This document shows, piece after piece, positions 9,279 through 17,586 of a stretch of 42,091 nucleotides of DNA. The notes beneath the pieces are model-generated. The model was not told the origin of the DNA. It made no database searches and saw nothing but the letters and a program-made list of their open reading frames with translations. The translations under genes were made by a program, and so were the position numbers. Source of the DNA: Mesorhizobium sp. M7A.F.Ca.US.008.03.1.1 (GTDB lineage: Bacteria > Pseudomonadota > Alphaproteobacteria > Rhizobiales > Rhizobiaceae); assembly GCF_003997495.1 (NCBI RefSeq), contig NZ_RZRU01000038.1, positions 1 to 42,091 on the forward strand, written 5' to 3'. Within the stretch, counting starts at the first letter, position 1; every line of letters begins with the position of its first letter.

Positions 9279-11828
9279 TCACAGGTTGCGCAGCACCGGT
9301 GCTGCCTTGTGGCCGAGCACCCGCCAGGTGCCGGCGAGACCAATGCCGACGGTGATCACCAGCGAGAACAAAATGGTCGCCGCCGCCACCTCGGGCATGA
9401 AATGCGACGGCAATGTCATGATGCGCGCGACGACGAACCAGGCGGCGGCGCTGCCTGCCGCCAGCGCGAAGATCGCCGTGGCCAGCCCGATCAGCATGTA
9501 TTCGAGCGAGAAGGCCGATATCAGCGTCCTGCGCGTCGCGCCCAGCGTCTTCAGCACCACCGCGTCGTGGATGCGCGCCCGGTTGCCGGCGGCAAGCGCG
9601 CCGGCCAGCACCAGCACCGAGGCGATCAGCGCCACGCCGGCCGCGGCCCGGATCGCCGTGCCGAGTTGCCCGACCAGCCGGTTGACGACATCGAGCGCGT
9701 CCTTGACCCGCACCGTCGTCACCGCCGGGAAGGCGCGGGTGACGGCGTTGAGGATGCGGGCGTCGTCGGCCGTCGAGGCACTCTTTTCGGTCAGCGTCGC
9801 CATCCAGCCATGCGGGGCGCCTGCGAATGTGTTGGGCGAGAACACCATGACGAAATTGATGCCCATCGTCTCCCATTCGACCTGGCGGAAATTGGCGATC
9901 CTGGCCGTGACATTGCGGCCCAGCACATTGACGGTGATGGTGTCGCCGAGCTTCAGCCCGATCTCCTTGCCTTCTTGCGCCGAAAACGAAACCAGCGGTT
10001 CGCCGCTGTAATTTTCGGGCCACCAGCTGCCCTCGGTCAACGTCGCGTTCTCCGGCTGCCTGGTGTCATAGGTCAGGCCGCGGTCCCCCCTCAGCACCCA
10101 GGCGCCTTCCGCCGGCACTTTCACCTTGTCGACATCGACACCGTTCAGCGCCATCACCCGGCCGCGCAGCATCGGCACCTTGGCCAGCACGCCCTGCGGC
10201 GCCTCCTTGCCGATGAGCGCCGAGAAAGACGCGACATCGGCGCTCTGGATGTCGACGAAGAAGAAGTTCGGCGCCCGTTCCGGCAGGCTGCCGGAGATCT
10301 GCCGCCTGAGATTGCCGTCGATAAGCGCCAGCGTCACCAGCAGCGTCAGGCCGAGCCCCAAGGACAGCACCACCGATGGCGTCAAGGCGCCTGGCCGATG
10401 AATGTTGCCGATGGCGAGCCTGAGCGCCACGAAGCGCACGCGCGGGCTTTTCCTGGCTGCCCATTGCACCAGTGCGCCGACCACGCGCAGCACCAGGAAG
10501 GCGAAGACGGTAGCGCCGACAAAGATCGAGGCGATGCGCTGGTCGCCCGAGAACAGAATGGCCAGCGCCGCCAGCAACAGCGCGATGCCTATGGCCGCCG
10601 CGACATAGGCGGGGCGCGGCAAGCCGCGGCCTTCCAGCCCCATCTCGCGAAACAGCGCGGTTGCCGGCACATCGCGGGCGCGGCCGAGCGGCAGCAGCGC
10701 GAAAGCCAACGTCACCAGCAGGCCGAACAGCGCCGCCATGCCGAGCGCGCCGGGATAGAAGCCGCCTTCGGCCGGCACCGGAATGACGGATTGCAAGGCC
10801 GCACTCGCCGCGAACGGCATCAGTGCGCCGAGCACAAGGCCCAGCACGATACCCAATCCGGCTATGATCAGGATCTGCACGAGATAGACGGCAAAGACGA
10901 AGCCGCCCGAAGCGCCCAGGCTCTTGAAGGTGGCGATGACGCCGCGCTTGCCGTCGAGATAGGCGCGTACCGCATTGGCGACGCCCACACCGCCGACCAC
11001 CAGCGCCGTCAGCCCGACCAGGGTCAGGAACTGCGAGAAACGTTCGATGTTGGACGACAGCGCGGGCGCCGCGTTGCTGCGTGTGCGGATCGACCAGCCT
11101 GCTTCGGGGAAATCCGTGGCGGCCTGGTCCTGGACGGCCTTCAGCCGCACCTCGTCGGCATCTGCCGGCAACCGGATCTTGTAGGCATTCTCGACCAGGC
11201 TGCCCGGCTGGATCAGTCCGGTGGCCGCCAGCCCTTCGGTCGAGATCATCAGCCTTGGCGCGAAGCCGAAACCGTCGGACACGGCATCCGGTTCGGCGAC
11301 CAGCCTGGCGCGCAGTTCGAAAGTGGCGGTGCCGAGCTTCAGCCGGTCGCCGATCTTGACGTGCAACCGCTCGAACAGAAGATCGGGTGCCGCCGCACCG
11401 AAGACGCCGAACTCTTCGCCGAACAGTTCCTGTTTCGACAGTGCCGGCGCGGTCTCCAGCGTGCCATAGAGCGGATAGGCATGGTCGACCGCCTTGGCCT
11501 CGACCAGCGCCTGGTCGGATCCGTCAGCCAGACGCGCCATCGAACGCATGCTGGCGGTCCGGGAAACCGTGCCGAGCCCGTCAAGGAAGCTGCGCTCCGC
11601 CTGGCTGGCGTCACGCTGGTTGATCTGGAAGCGAAGATCGCCGCCAAGCAGCGTCTGGCCCTGATTGGCGACACCGGCGGTGATCGAACGCGCCACCGAG
11701 TTGACGCCGCCGATGGCCGCGACGCCGAGCGCGATGCAGGCGAGGAAGATCAGGAAACCGGACAGGCCGCCGCGCATCTCGCGCAGTGAGAAGCGGACCG
11801 CGAGCCTCAACGTCCGGGATAGCGGCAT
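9279..11828 (-). CDS. YbbP-type ABC transporter permease with FtsX domains
   Basis: An 849-residue inner-membrane permease, partner of the ATPase encoded just upstream. One N-terminal helix (about residues 22-40) is followed by a large periplasmic domain. A first FtsX core follows (about 265-390, containing GVIATFKSLGASGGFVF), then further helices, a second soluble domain, and a C-terminal FtsX core (about 730-845, containing AVVLKTLGATRRTLISAF). This double layout matches E. coli YbbP. Exact cargo is unknown; ybbAP-tesA neighbourhoods suggest removal of hydrophobic or lipid-like compounds from the membrane. Its ATG overlaps the ATPase stop as ATGA, implying coupled translation. Confidence 0.92.
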   Translation of the reverse strand: MPLSRTLRLAVRFSLREMRGGLSGFLIFLACIALGVAAIGGVNSVARSITAGVANQGQTLLGGDLRFQINQRDASQAERSFLDGLGTVSRTASMRSMARLADGSDQALVEAKAVDHAYPLYGTLETAPALSKQELFGEEFGVFGAAAPDLLFERLHVKIGDRLKLGTATFELRARLVAEPDAVSDGFGFAPRLMISTEGLAATGLIQPGSLVENAYKIRLPADADEVRLKAVQDQAATDFPEAGWSIRTRSNAAPALSSNIERFSQFLTLVGLTALVVGGVGVANAVRAYLDGKRGVIATFKSLGASGGFVFAVYLVQILIIAGLGIVLGLVLGALMPFAASAALQSVIPVPAEGGFYPGALGMAALFGLLVTLAFALLPLGRARDVPATALFREMGLEGRGLPRPAYVAAAIGIALLLAALAILFSGDQRIASIFVGATVFAFLVLRVVGALVQWAARKSPRVRFVALRLAIGNIHRPGALTPSVVLSLGLGLTLLVTLALIDGNLRRQISGSLPERAPNFFFVDIQSADVASFSALIGKEAPQGVLAKVPMLRGRVMALNGVDVDKVKVPAEGAWVLRGDRGLTYDTRQPENATLTEGSWWPENYSGEPLVSFSAQEGKEIGLKLGDTITVNVLGRNVTARIANFRQVEWETMGINFVMVFSPNTFAGAPHGWMATLTEKSASTADDARILNAVTRAFPAVTTVRVKDALDVVNRLVGQLGTAIRAAAGVALIASVLVLAGALAAGNRARIHDAVVLKTLGATRRTLISAFSLEYMLIGLATAIFALAAGSAAAWFVVARIMTLPSHFMPEVAAATILFSLVITVGIGLAGTWRVLGHKAAPVLRNL

Positions 11829-12523
11829 CAGGCCGTCACCTTGACAGGCGCCGGCGCCTCGATCCGGCCCGAGCGCATCGAAACCTGGCGCGAACAGCGT
11901 GCCGCAAGCGCCGGATCATGGGTCACCAGCACCAGCGTCATGCCGCGCTCGGCCGCCTTGGCGAACAGGAGGTCGGCGACCTGCCGCCCGGTCGCCTGGT
12001 CGAGATTGCCGGTCGGCTCGTCGGCGATCAGGATGCGCGCGGACGGCGCCAATGCCCGGGCGATCGCCACGCGCTGCTGCTCGCCGCCCGACAATTCGCC
12101 GGGATAGTGGGTGACGCGGTCGCTGAGGCCAACTGCCGCCAGCTCGCGTGCCGCCACCGAAAACGGATCGGCATGGCCGGCCAGCTCCAGCGGCACCGCG
12201 ACATTTTCGAGAGCCGTCATGTTGGGAATAAGATGGAAGGACTGGAATACGATGCCAATGTTTCGGCCACGAAACGAAGCAATCTGGTCCTCACTTTTGC
12301 CGTTGAGCAATTCGCCGGCGATTCGGACCGTACCCGAATCGACCCTTTCCAGGCCTGCCAGGACCATCAGCAATGTCGACTTGCCGGAGCCCGAAGGTCC
12401 GACGATGCCGGTCGCCTCGCCAGCCGCCACATCGAGGCTGACGCCCTTCAGCACATGGACGGAAGAGGCCCCTTCGCCGAGGGTCAGGGATACGTCTTTC
12501 AGCGCGATGACGGCTTCTGTCAA
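11828..12523 (-). CDS. YbbA-type ABC transporter ATP-binding protein
   Basis: A 231-residue ATPase of the LolD/MacB/YbbA group that powers the FtsX-type permease downstream. Walker A GPSGSGKST (residues 42-50), Q-loop at Gln94 (VFQSFHL), signature LSGGE (144-148), Walker B ILIADE (164-169) and the following PTGNLD are all intact. The stop overlaps the permease start by one base (ATGA). The gene diverges from the GDSL esterase gene with 87 bp between starts. The same arrangement (ybbA-ybbP against tesA) occurs across Proteobacteria, which supports the assignment. Confidence 0.93.
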   Translation of the reverse strand: MTEAVIALKDVSLTLGEGASSVHVLKGVSLDVAAGEATGIVGPSGSGKSTLLMVLAGLERVDSGTVRIAGELLNGKSEDQIASFRGRNIGIVFQSFHLIPNMTALENVAVPLELAGHADPFSVAARELAAVGLSDRVTHYPGELSGGEQQRVAIARALAPSARILIADEPTGNLDQATGRQVADLLFAKAAERGMTLVLVTHDPALAARCSRQVSMRSGRIEAPAPVKVTA

Positions 12524-12610
12524 AATGAAAGCGTCCTATATGGAGGATGAAGGCTCTGCTTGCCGGAAGCCGTCGCCGGAAGAATTCCTTGTTCATATGG
12601 GGCCTGCCGC

Positions 12611-13255
12611 ATGTCTTTCAAACGCAGTATTGCCGCAGGCTTGGTGGTTTTCCTCACCGTTTGCGGCGCCATGTCGTCGGCGCGTGCCGAGCCGTTCAAG
12701 ATCGTCGGCTTCGGTGACAGCCTGATGGCGGGCTTCGGCCTTGGCCCGGAGCAGGGCTTTACCGACAGGCTGCAGGCGGCGCTTGGCGCCAAGGGCCACG
12801 ATGTGACCGTCGCCAATGCCGGCGTCTCCGGCGACACGACGAGCGGTGGCCTGGCGCGGCTCGACTGGTCGGTGCCGGACGGCACGCAGCTGGTCATCCT
12901 CGAACTCGGCGCCAACGACATGCTGCGCGGCGTTTCGCCCGACATCACCAGGAAGAACCTCGACGAGATGCTGAGCAAGCTGAAGCAGCGCAAGATTGCC
13001 GTGCTTCTGGCCGGCATGCGCGCCGCACCCAATCTCGGTCCCGACTACCAGAGCGCCTTCGACGCCATTTTTCCGGACCTGGCGAAGAAATACGACGTCG
13101 CGCTCTACCCGTTCTTTCTCGACGGCGTCGCCAGCCAGCCCGGCATGCAGCTCGAGGACGGCCTGCATCCGAGCGCACAAGGCGTCGACCAGATGGTCGA
13201 ACGCATCCTGCCGACGGTAGAGAAGGTGATCGCGACCGTGCCGGGCGATTCCTAG
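12611..13255 (+). CDS. Secreted GDSL/SGNH arylesterase (TesA-like)
   Basis: A 214-residue periplasmic esterase/thioesterase of the SGNH hydrolase family. A signal peptide covers about residues 1-26 (ending SARA). The catalytic blocks are visible: GDS with nucleophile Ser37, block II around Gly71 (NAGVSGDT), block III GAND with Asn102, and block V DGLHPS with Asp183 and His186. I start at the ATG at 12611 because it gives a normal signal peptide; an in-frame ATG at 12560 would add an untypical 17 residues. It is divergent from the YbbA/YbbP genes, the standard neighbourhood of tesA. Substrates are probably acyl esters or thioesters, not resolved here. Confidence 0.92.
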   Translation: MSFKRSIAAGLVVFLTVCGAMSSARAEPFKIVGFGDSLMAGFGLGPEQGFTDRLQAALGAKGHDVTVANAGVSGDTTSGGLARLDWSVPDGTQLVILELGANDMLRGVSPDITRKNLDEMLSKLKQRKIAVLLAGMRAAPNLGPDYQSAFDAIFPDLAKKYDVALYPFFLDGVASQPGMQLEDGLHPSAQGVDQMVERILPTVEKVIATVPGDS

Positions 13256-13380
13256 CGGATTGGAACTGTTTCCGCCCGGCGAGCTTTTAACAGGGACTGT
13301 GGCCAACAAACCTCTTGCTCCGTTTGACTATCGATGATTCGCTATGGGTGACAGTTCGATTCGAGGAAGGGAGGCTCTTC

Positions 13381-13977
13381 ATGCCGCGTCTTTTCACCGC
13401 CCTCGAAATTCCGCGTGACGCTGCCCTTTCGCTGTCCCTGCTGCGGGGCGGCTTGCCGGGAGCCCGCTGGATCGATGTCGAAAACTACCATCTGACGCTG
13501 CGCTTCATCGGCGATGTTCCCGGCCATGTCGCCGACGAGATCGCCAACGCGCTCGACCGCGTCCACCGCCCTTCCTTCTCGCTGGCGCTGTCCGGGGTCG
13601 GCGCTTTCGGCCAGAAGAAGCCGCATGCGGTGTGGGCGGGCGCTTCCGCCTCGCCTGATCTGGCCGCCCTTCAAGGTGAGATCGACCGCATCTGCCAGCG
13701 GCTCGGCATCCCGGCCGACCCGCGCAAATTCATGCCGCATGTGACGCTGGCGCGCTTACGCAATTCGACCCCGCTGGACGTCGCCCAATATCTGTCGGCG
13801 CGCGGCAATTTCTCGACGCTGCCGTTCCGCATCGGCCGTTTCGTGCTGATGTCGTCGCGCGATTCGGTCGGCGGCGGACCCTACATCGTCGAGGAGGCCT
13901 GGCCGCTGTCAGGCACGGACGCCCGCGCCTCCAGCCTTGTCGCCAGCGCCTCCGACGCCTCGCGGATCATGCGATAG
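13381..13977 (+). CDS. thpR: RNA 2',3'-cyclic phosphodiesterase ThpR (LigT-like)
   Basis: A 2H phosphoesterase that opens 2',3'-cyclic phosphate ends of RNA to the 2'-phosphate. The two catalytic HxTx motifs are present: HLTL (His37, Thr39) and HVTL (His120, Thr122). The start at 13381 has GGAAGGGAGG (13365-13374) as ribosome binding site and gives the family N-terminus PRLFTALEIP. The 198-residue product is slightly long: after the normal end near YIVEEAWPL the frame runs about 30 residues further. That tail lies entirely within the 97 bp that overlap the convergent phosphatase gene, so it may be dispensable. Confidence 0.92.
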   Translation: MPRLFTALEIPRDAALSLSLLRGGLPGARWIDVENYHLTLRFIGDVPGHVADEIANALDRVHRPSFSLALSGVGAFGQKKPHAVWAGASASPDLAALQGEIDRICQRLGIPADPRKFMPHVTLARLRNSTPLDVAQYLSARGNFSTLPFRIGRFVLMSSRDSVGGGPYIVEEAWPLSGTDARASSLVASASDASRIMR

Positions 13978-14399
13978 GCGGAAGCGAAGGCTTCTGCCTC
14001 GTCATGATAAGGATCCGGCACGTCGCGTGCCTTTCCCTGCGCGAACTCCAGGAACAGATGGATGCGGTCCTGCACGGCCGCCGGCGCCAGCGCCTTCAGG
14101 TCGGCGACATTCGACCGGTCCATGCCGAGGATCAGGTCGAAACGGTGGAGGTCCTGCGGCGTGACCTTGCGCGCCCTCTGCCCGGAAATGTCGACGCCGT
14201 GCCGCACCGCAACCGCGATCGCGCGTCGATCGGGGGCAGAGCCGGCCTCCCAGTCACTGGTTCCCGCTGAATCGAGCAGCATATCCCGGGCCGACCCGCG
14301 CTCGGCCCAAACCGCGCGGAAGACACCTTCCGCCAGCGGCGACCGGCAGATGTTGCCGAGGCAGACGAAGAGAATGGAATTTATGGGCTTCGCGCTCAT
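13881..14399 (-). CDS. Low-molecular-weight protein-tyrosine-phosphatase
   Basis: A cytoplasmic low-molecular-weight phosphatase of the arsenate reductase/Wzb fold that hydrolyses phosphotyrosine. The P-loop CLGNICRS carries nucleophile Cys13 and Arg19, and the general acid lies in DPYHDE (Asp129). The ATG at 14399 starts two residues short of a normal N-terminus (MSAKPINSILFVCLGN); in-frame ATG at 14492 adds 31 untypical residues. Its 3' end overlaps thpR on the other strand by 97 bp, and the C-terminal 15 or so residues look unconserved. phhB starts 50 bp away in the opposite direction. No capsule or arsenic genes are nearby, so its substrate is open. Confidence 0.9.
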   Translation of the reverse strand: MSAKPINSILFVCLGNICRSPLAEGVFRAVWAERGSARDMLLDSAGTSDWEAGSAPDRRAIAVAVRHGVDISGQRARKVTPQDLHRFDLILGMDRSNVADLKALAPAAVQDRIHLFLEFAQGKARDVPDPYHDEAEAFASAYRMIREASEALATRLEARASVPDSGQASSTM

Positions 14400-14449
14400 C
14401 GATCCGTCGCTATGGTGAGGGTCGTTTTCGAATAGCACAGGATAGGGAC

Positions 14450-14746
14450 ATGGCGAGAGAGAAACTGGGCAGGCAAGCCGCTGAAGCCGCATTGACCGGT
14501 CTCGACGGCTGGGCGCTGGCGGAAGACGGCGCCTCCATCAAGCGCACATTCACCTTCGCGAATTTCTCCGAGGCTTTCGCCTTCATGACCCGCGTCGCGC
14601 TCGCAGCCGAGACCATGGATCATCATCCCGACTGGTCGAATGTCTACAAGACCGTCGACGTGACGCTGAACACCCACGATGCCGGCGGCGTCACCGCGCT
14701 CGATATCGATCTGGCCAAGAAAATGAACCGTTTTGCCGGCGCCTGA
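14450..14746 (+). CDS. phhB: Pterin-4a-carbinolamine dehydratase
   Basis: A 98-residue enzyme that dehydrates 4a-hydroxytetrahydropterin, recycling the pterin cofactor of aromatic amino acid hydroxylases. The active-site signature MDHHPDWSNVYKTVDVTL is intact (His58, His59, Asp61, Trp62), and the helix FANFSEAFAFMTRVA precedes it as in the family. Length is normal for the bacterial protein. No phenylalanine hydroxylase gene is in the window, so the partner must be elsewhere, or the protein has another use. It diverges from the phosphatase gene across 50 bp that must hold both promoters. Confidence 0.93.
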   Translation: MAREKLGRQAAEAALTGLDGWALAEDGASIKRTFTFANFSEAFAFMTRVALAAETMDHHPDWSNVYKTVDVTLNTHDAGGVTALDIDLAKKMNRFAGA

Positions 14747-14869
14747 GGCCTGGTATCGCCTCGGCAGGCCCAAATCGGCACCGGCATCTTGTAGCGGGGG
14801 TCGGGTTTCACCACATTTTCCCCCGCGGGCATGCGCCGGGATGCGCACGGGCTCTGCAAGGAGAAACTG

Positions 14870-15232
14870 ATGGCGCAACAATCCGGTTTTGATTTCTTCG
14901 GCTTTGGCGGCAAGCTGGCAAACGAGGGCGAAGTGCGCGAGAAATTCTGGCGCACAGCCAAGAAGGCCGCGCGGCAGATCCCCTTCATGGAAGAGGTGGT
15001 GGCCGCCTACTACTGCGCCATGGACAAGAACACGCCGCTGCGCGCCAAAGGCATTCTGCTGGCCGCGCTCGGTTATTTCGTGCTGCCGGTGGATGTCATC
15101 CCCGACTTCGTCTTCGGGCTTGGCTTCACCGACGACATCGCCGTGCTCACCGCCGCGATCACCGCCGTCAGTGCCCACATCACCACTGCGCACCGGCAGG
15201 CCGCCAGGGACGCCATGGCCGACAAGGGCTGA
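14870..15232 (+). CDS. YkvA family protein (DUF1232)
   Basis: A 120-residue protein with the DUF1232 core GYFVLPVDVIPDFVFGLGFTD at about residues 63-85, where the LPxDxIPD segment is the family hallmark. It has one or two hydrophobic segments and is probably associated with the inner membrane; its function is unknown. The ATG at 14870 has AAGGAGA at 14858-14864, which decides the start over an in-frame ATG at 14831. The gene is 123 bp after phhB on the same strand and may be cotranscribed. Confidence 0.88.
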   Translation: MAQQSGFDFFGFGGKLANEGEVREKFWRTAKKAARQIPFMEEVVAAYYCAMDKNTPLRAKGILLAALGYFVLPVDVIPDFVFGLGFTDDIAVLTAAITAVSAHITTAHRQAARDAMADKG

Positions 15233-15501
15233 ACACGCGCGCGGAACGCCGTTGAAGCCGGCTTTCAGCGACAGCGTAAAAAGTCAAACTCTTGCCGCTT
15301 TCGTGGCCTCCAAGTCGCCAAAGGGATGTCGCGACACCCGCTCGCAAGGCGGCGGCGCGGGAATGGCGGTGGTTTCCTCGGGTGAGGGTCCTTTTCTCTT
15401 CGGAAATTCACCGTTTGGTAACCCAGATTAAATCAAAATGAAGCGACGGGCAGGACGCCAAGCCGGCCTGCCTCCGCACCATTTGGAATACGGGAAAAGC
15501 G

Positions 15502-16005
15502 ATGCGCGGATTGATTGCTATAGTTTCGAGCCTGGTCCTGGTGGCCGTGGCAGCGCCGGCACTGGCGCAGTCGGCGACCAAGATCGGCCAGCACAATGCC
15601 TGGGGCACCTACAGTTACCAGGCATCGGGCGGCAAGGTCTGCTATGTCCTGACCGTGCCGACCGACAAGCAGCCGCCGACGCTCGACCATGGCGACATGT
15701 TCTTCTTCGTCAGCCAGCGGCCCGGCCAGCAAGTGTCATACGAGCCGCAATTCATTGCCGGCTACAGCTTCCAGGAAGGCTCAAAGGCCACCGTGACCAT
15801 CGACAAGAAGACATTTTCGATGTTCACCCGCGGCAAATCGGCCTGGGTCGAGAATGCCGCCGAGGAGCCGGTGCTGATCGCCGCGATGAAAACCGGCACC
15901 GACATGAAGGTGACGGCCAAGTCCGGCCGCGGCAACCCGACCTCCTATGTCTTCTCGCTGAAGGGCATTTCGGCGGCGCTGACGTCGATTGCCAAGTGCA
16001 AATAG
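15502..16005 (+). CDS. Invasion-associated locus B (IalB) family protein
   Basis: A 167-residue secreted protein with a signal peptide (about residues 1-22, ending ALAQ) and the IalB domain first described in Bartonella. Recognisable parts are WGTYSYQASGGKVCYVLT, MFFFVSQRPG, FSMFTRGKSAWVENAAEEPVLIAAMKTG and the ending ISAALTSIAKCK. Two cysteines, in KVCYV and at Cys166, could form a disulfide in the periplasm. In rhizobia the family is widespread and its job is unknown; the name reflects Bartonella genetics only. The 269 bp upstream contain no gene. A strong terminator follows the stop and is shared with the convergent ClC gene. Confidence 0.9.
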   Translation: MRGLIAIVSSLVLVAVAAPALAQSATKIGQHNAWGTYSYQASGGKVCYVLTVPTDKQPPTLDHGDMFFFVSQRPGQQVSYEPQFIAGYSFQEGSKATVTIDKKTFSMFTRGKSAWVENAAEEPVLIAAMKTGTDMKVTAKSGRGNPTSYVFSLKGISAALTSIAKCK

Positions 16006-16039
16006 GCAAAGAGTGCAAGCACGCACTTCGTTTTGAATG

Positions 16040-16068
16040 AAAGGCCGGGCCGCAAGCCCGGCCTTTTT
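16040..16068. terminator. Bidirectional terminator between IalB and ClC genes
   Basis: AAAGGCCGGGC (16040-16050) and GCCCGGCCTTT (16056-16066) form a perfect 11-bp stem around a CGCAA loop. A T-run follows on the plus strand, and the A-run gives T on the minus strand. It lies 4 bp from the ClC stop. Confidence 0.9.
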
Positions 16069-16072
16069 GCTT

Positions 16073-17428
16073 TCAGCCTTGCCCCGATCCCGGCCCGGCC
16101 TCCGCTCGCCGTCGCCGGATCGCCTCGGCGATGAAGACACGCGACAGCACGTGGTAGAGCGGTTCGTGCGAGATCATGCGCGCCGTGCCATAGCCCAGCA
16201 TCGAGGCCAGCATCAGCGCGATGACATTGTCGTGATTGCCGGTCATCTCCAGGATGATGACGAAGGCTGTCATCGGCGCCTGCACCACGCCGGCGAAGTA
16301 GCCGGCCATGCCGAGTAGTGCCGCAGCCCCCGTGCTGACGCCGAAGAGGAGGCCGAGCGAACTGCCGATGCCGGCGCCGACCGCCAGCGAGGGCGCGAAG
16401 ATGCCGCCCGGAATGCCCGAGATCATCGACAGCAGTCCCGCCAGGAACTTTTCGGCAAAGAAGATTGGGGGCAGCGGCGTGCCTTCGACGGCGCCGCGCG
16501 CCTGCATATAGCCGGTGCCGAAGGTCAGCCCGCCCGACGCGATGCCGATCACTGCAACCAGCAGCCCGCAGACGGCCGCGACCAGCAAGGCGCGCCGCAA
16601 AGGCTGCCCAGTGTTCCAGCGCCGGATCCGGCGTGTCGCCTTCAACGCCAGCAGCGAAAACAGCGCGCCGAACCCGCCGCCGATGATGCCGCAGGCAAGC
16701 ACCAGCGGCCACTCGGCGGCAAACGAGATCGTCTCCCTGGCGACGCCGAAATAGGTGTAGTTGCCGAGCAGGCCGAGCGAGGCGAGGCCGGCCAGGATCA
16801 CCGCCGTCAGCACCAGCCCGTTGGTGCGCGCCTCGTAGGTGCGGCCCATCTCCTCGATGGCGAAGACGATGCCGGCCAGCGGCGTGTTGAAGGCGGCGGC
16901 GATCCCGGCGGCCGACCCGGCCAGGATCAGGCCCCGGGCCTGCACCATGCCGCCCCAGCGTGCCGCCTGCAGCATCAGCGACGCGCCGACCTGCACGGTC
17001 GGACCCTCGCGGCCGATCGAGGCGCCGCAGAACAGGCCGACGATGGTGAGCATGATTTTGCCGACCACCAGTTTGAGGGACAGGATGTGGCCGCGGTCCT
17101 CGTCGTCGCGAAGATGGCGGGCGGCGATCGCCTGCGGAATGCCGCTGCCTTGCGAGCCGGGGAAAAAGGTGTGGGCAAGCCAGGCGCACAGCACGAAACC
17201 CAACGGCGTAATGGCAAGCGGGAGATAGAAACGCCAGCCGCCTGCGTTTCCTGTCATCAGGTGAAACAGTTCCTGCGCCCTGTCCGCCAGCACCGCGAAG
17301 AGCACGCTGATCACACCGATGCCAAGCGCCCCGGCCCAGAACACCAGGCGCGGCTGCCACACCCGCCGCGAGCCCCACATCGCGCGCGAACGCCGCAGCA
17401 TGGGATATCTTCGCGATGTGCCGGCCAT
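16073..17428 (-). CDS. ClC family chloride channel/antiporter
   Basis: A 451-residue polytopic inner-membrane protein of the ClC family. The anion-path motifs are GSGIP (residues 94-98), GREGP (139-143, gating Glu142) and GGIFAPSL. The pair Glu192-Glu193 in FAIEEM corresponds to the internal proton glutamate of EcClC, which favours H+/Cl- exchange rather than a channel. Such exchangers help acid resistance in enterics; here the role is inferred. The ATG at 17428 (MAGTSRRYPML) is preferred to one at 17497, which adds 23 residues without family character. No CBS domains follow. It diverges from rlmN with 158 bp between starts. Confidence 0.92.
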   Translation of the reverse strand: MAGTSRRYPMLRRSRAMWGSRRVWQPRLVFWAGALGIGVISVLFAVLADRAQELFHLMTGNAGGWRFYLPLAITPLGFVLCAWLAHTFFPGSQGSGIPQAIAARHLRDDEDRGHILSLKLVVGKIMLTIVGLFCGASIGREGPTVQVGASLMLQAARWGGMVQARGLILAGSAAGIAAAFNTPLAGIVFAIEEMGRTYEARTNGLVLTAVILAGLASLGLLGNYTYFGVARETISFAAEWPLVLACGIIGGGFGALFSLLALKATRRIRRWNTGQPLRRALLVAAVCGLLVAVIGIASGGLTFGTGYMQARGAVEGTPLPPIFFAEKFLAGLLSMISGIPGGIFAPSLAVGAGIGSSLGLLFGVSTGAAALLGMAGYFAGVVQAPMTAFVIILEMTGNHDNVIALMLASMLGYGTARMISHEPLYHVLSRVFIAEAIRRRRAEAGPGSGQG

Positions 17429-17586
17429 GTCTGTCCTCGGGCGGGGAGTATCGAGCTCTAACACGTGCAGGCCAGAGGTTAAACCGGCACAACCCATGAC
17501 TCTGCGCTCAACCTGTGCTATGCGCCGCGCTTCCTTTCCGGCACGATGCGTGAAATCGGCCGCAAACCGCTTATATCAGTGCAACC

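Noticed and set aside
9207..11789. 860-codon open frame antisense to the YbbP permease gene
   Set aside because: Arg-, Gln- and His-rich product typical of shadow frames in GC-rich genes; the permease frame has clear FtsX domains.
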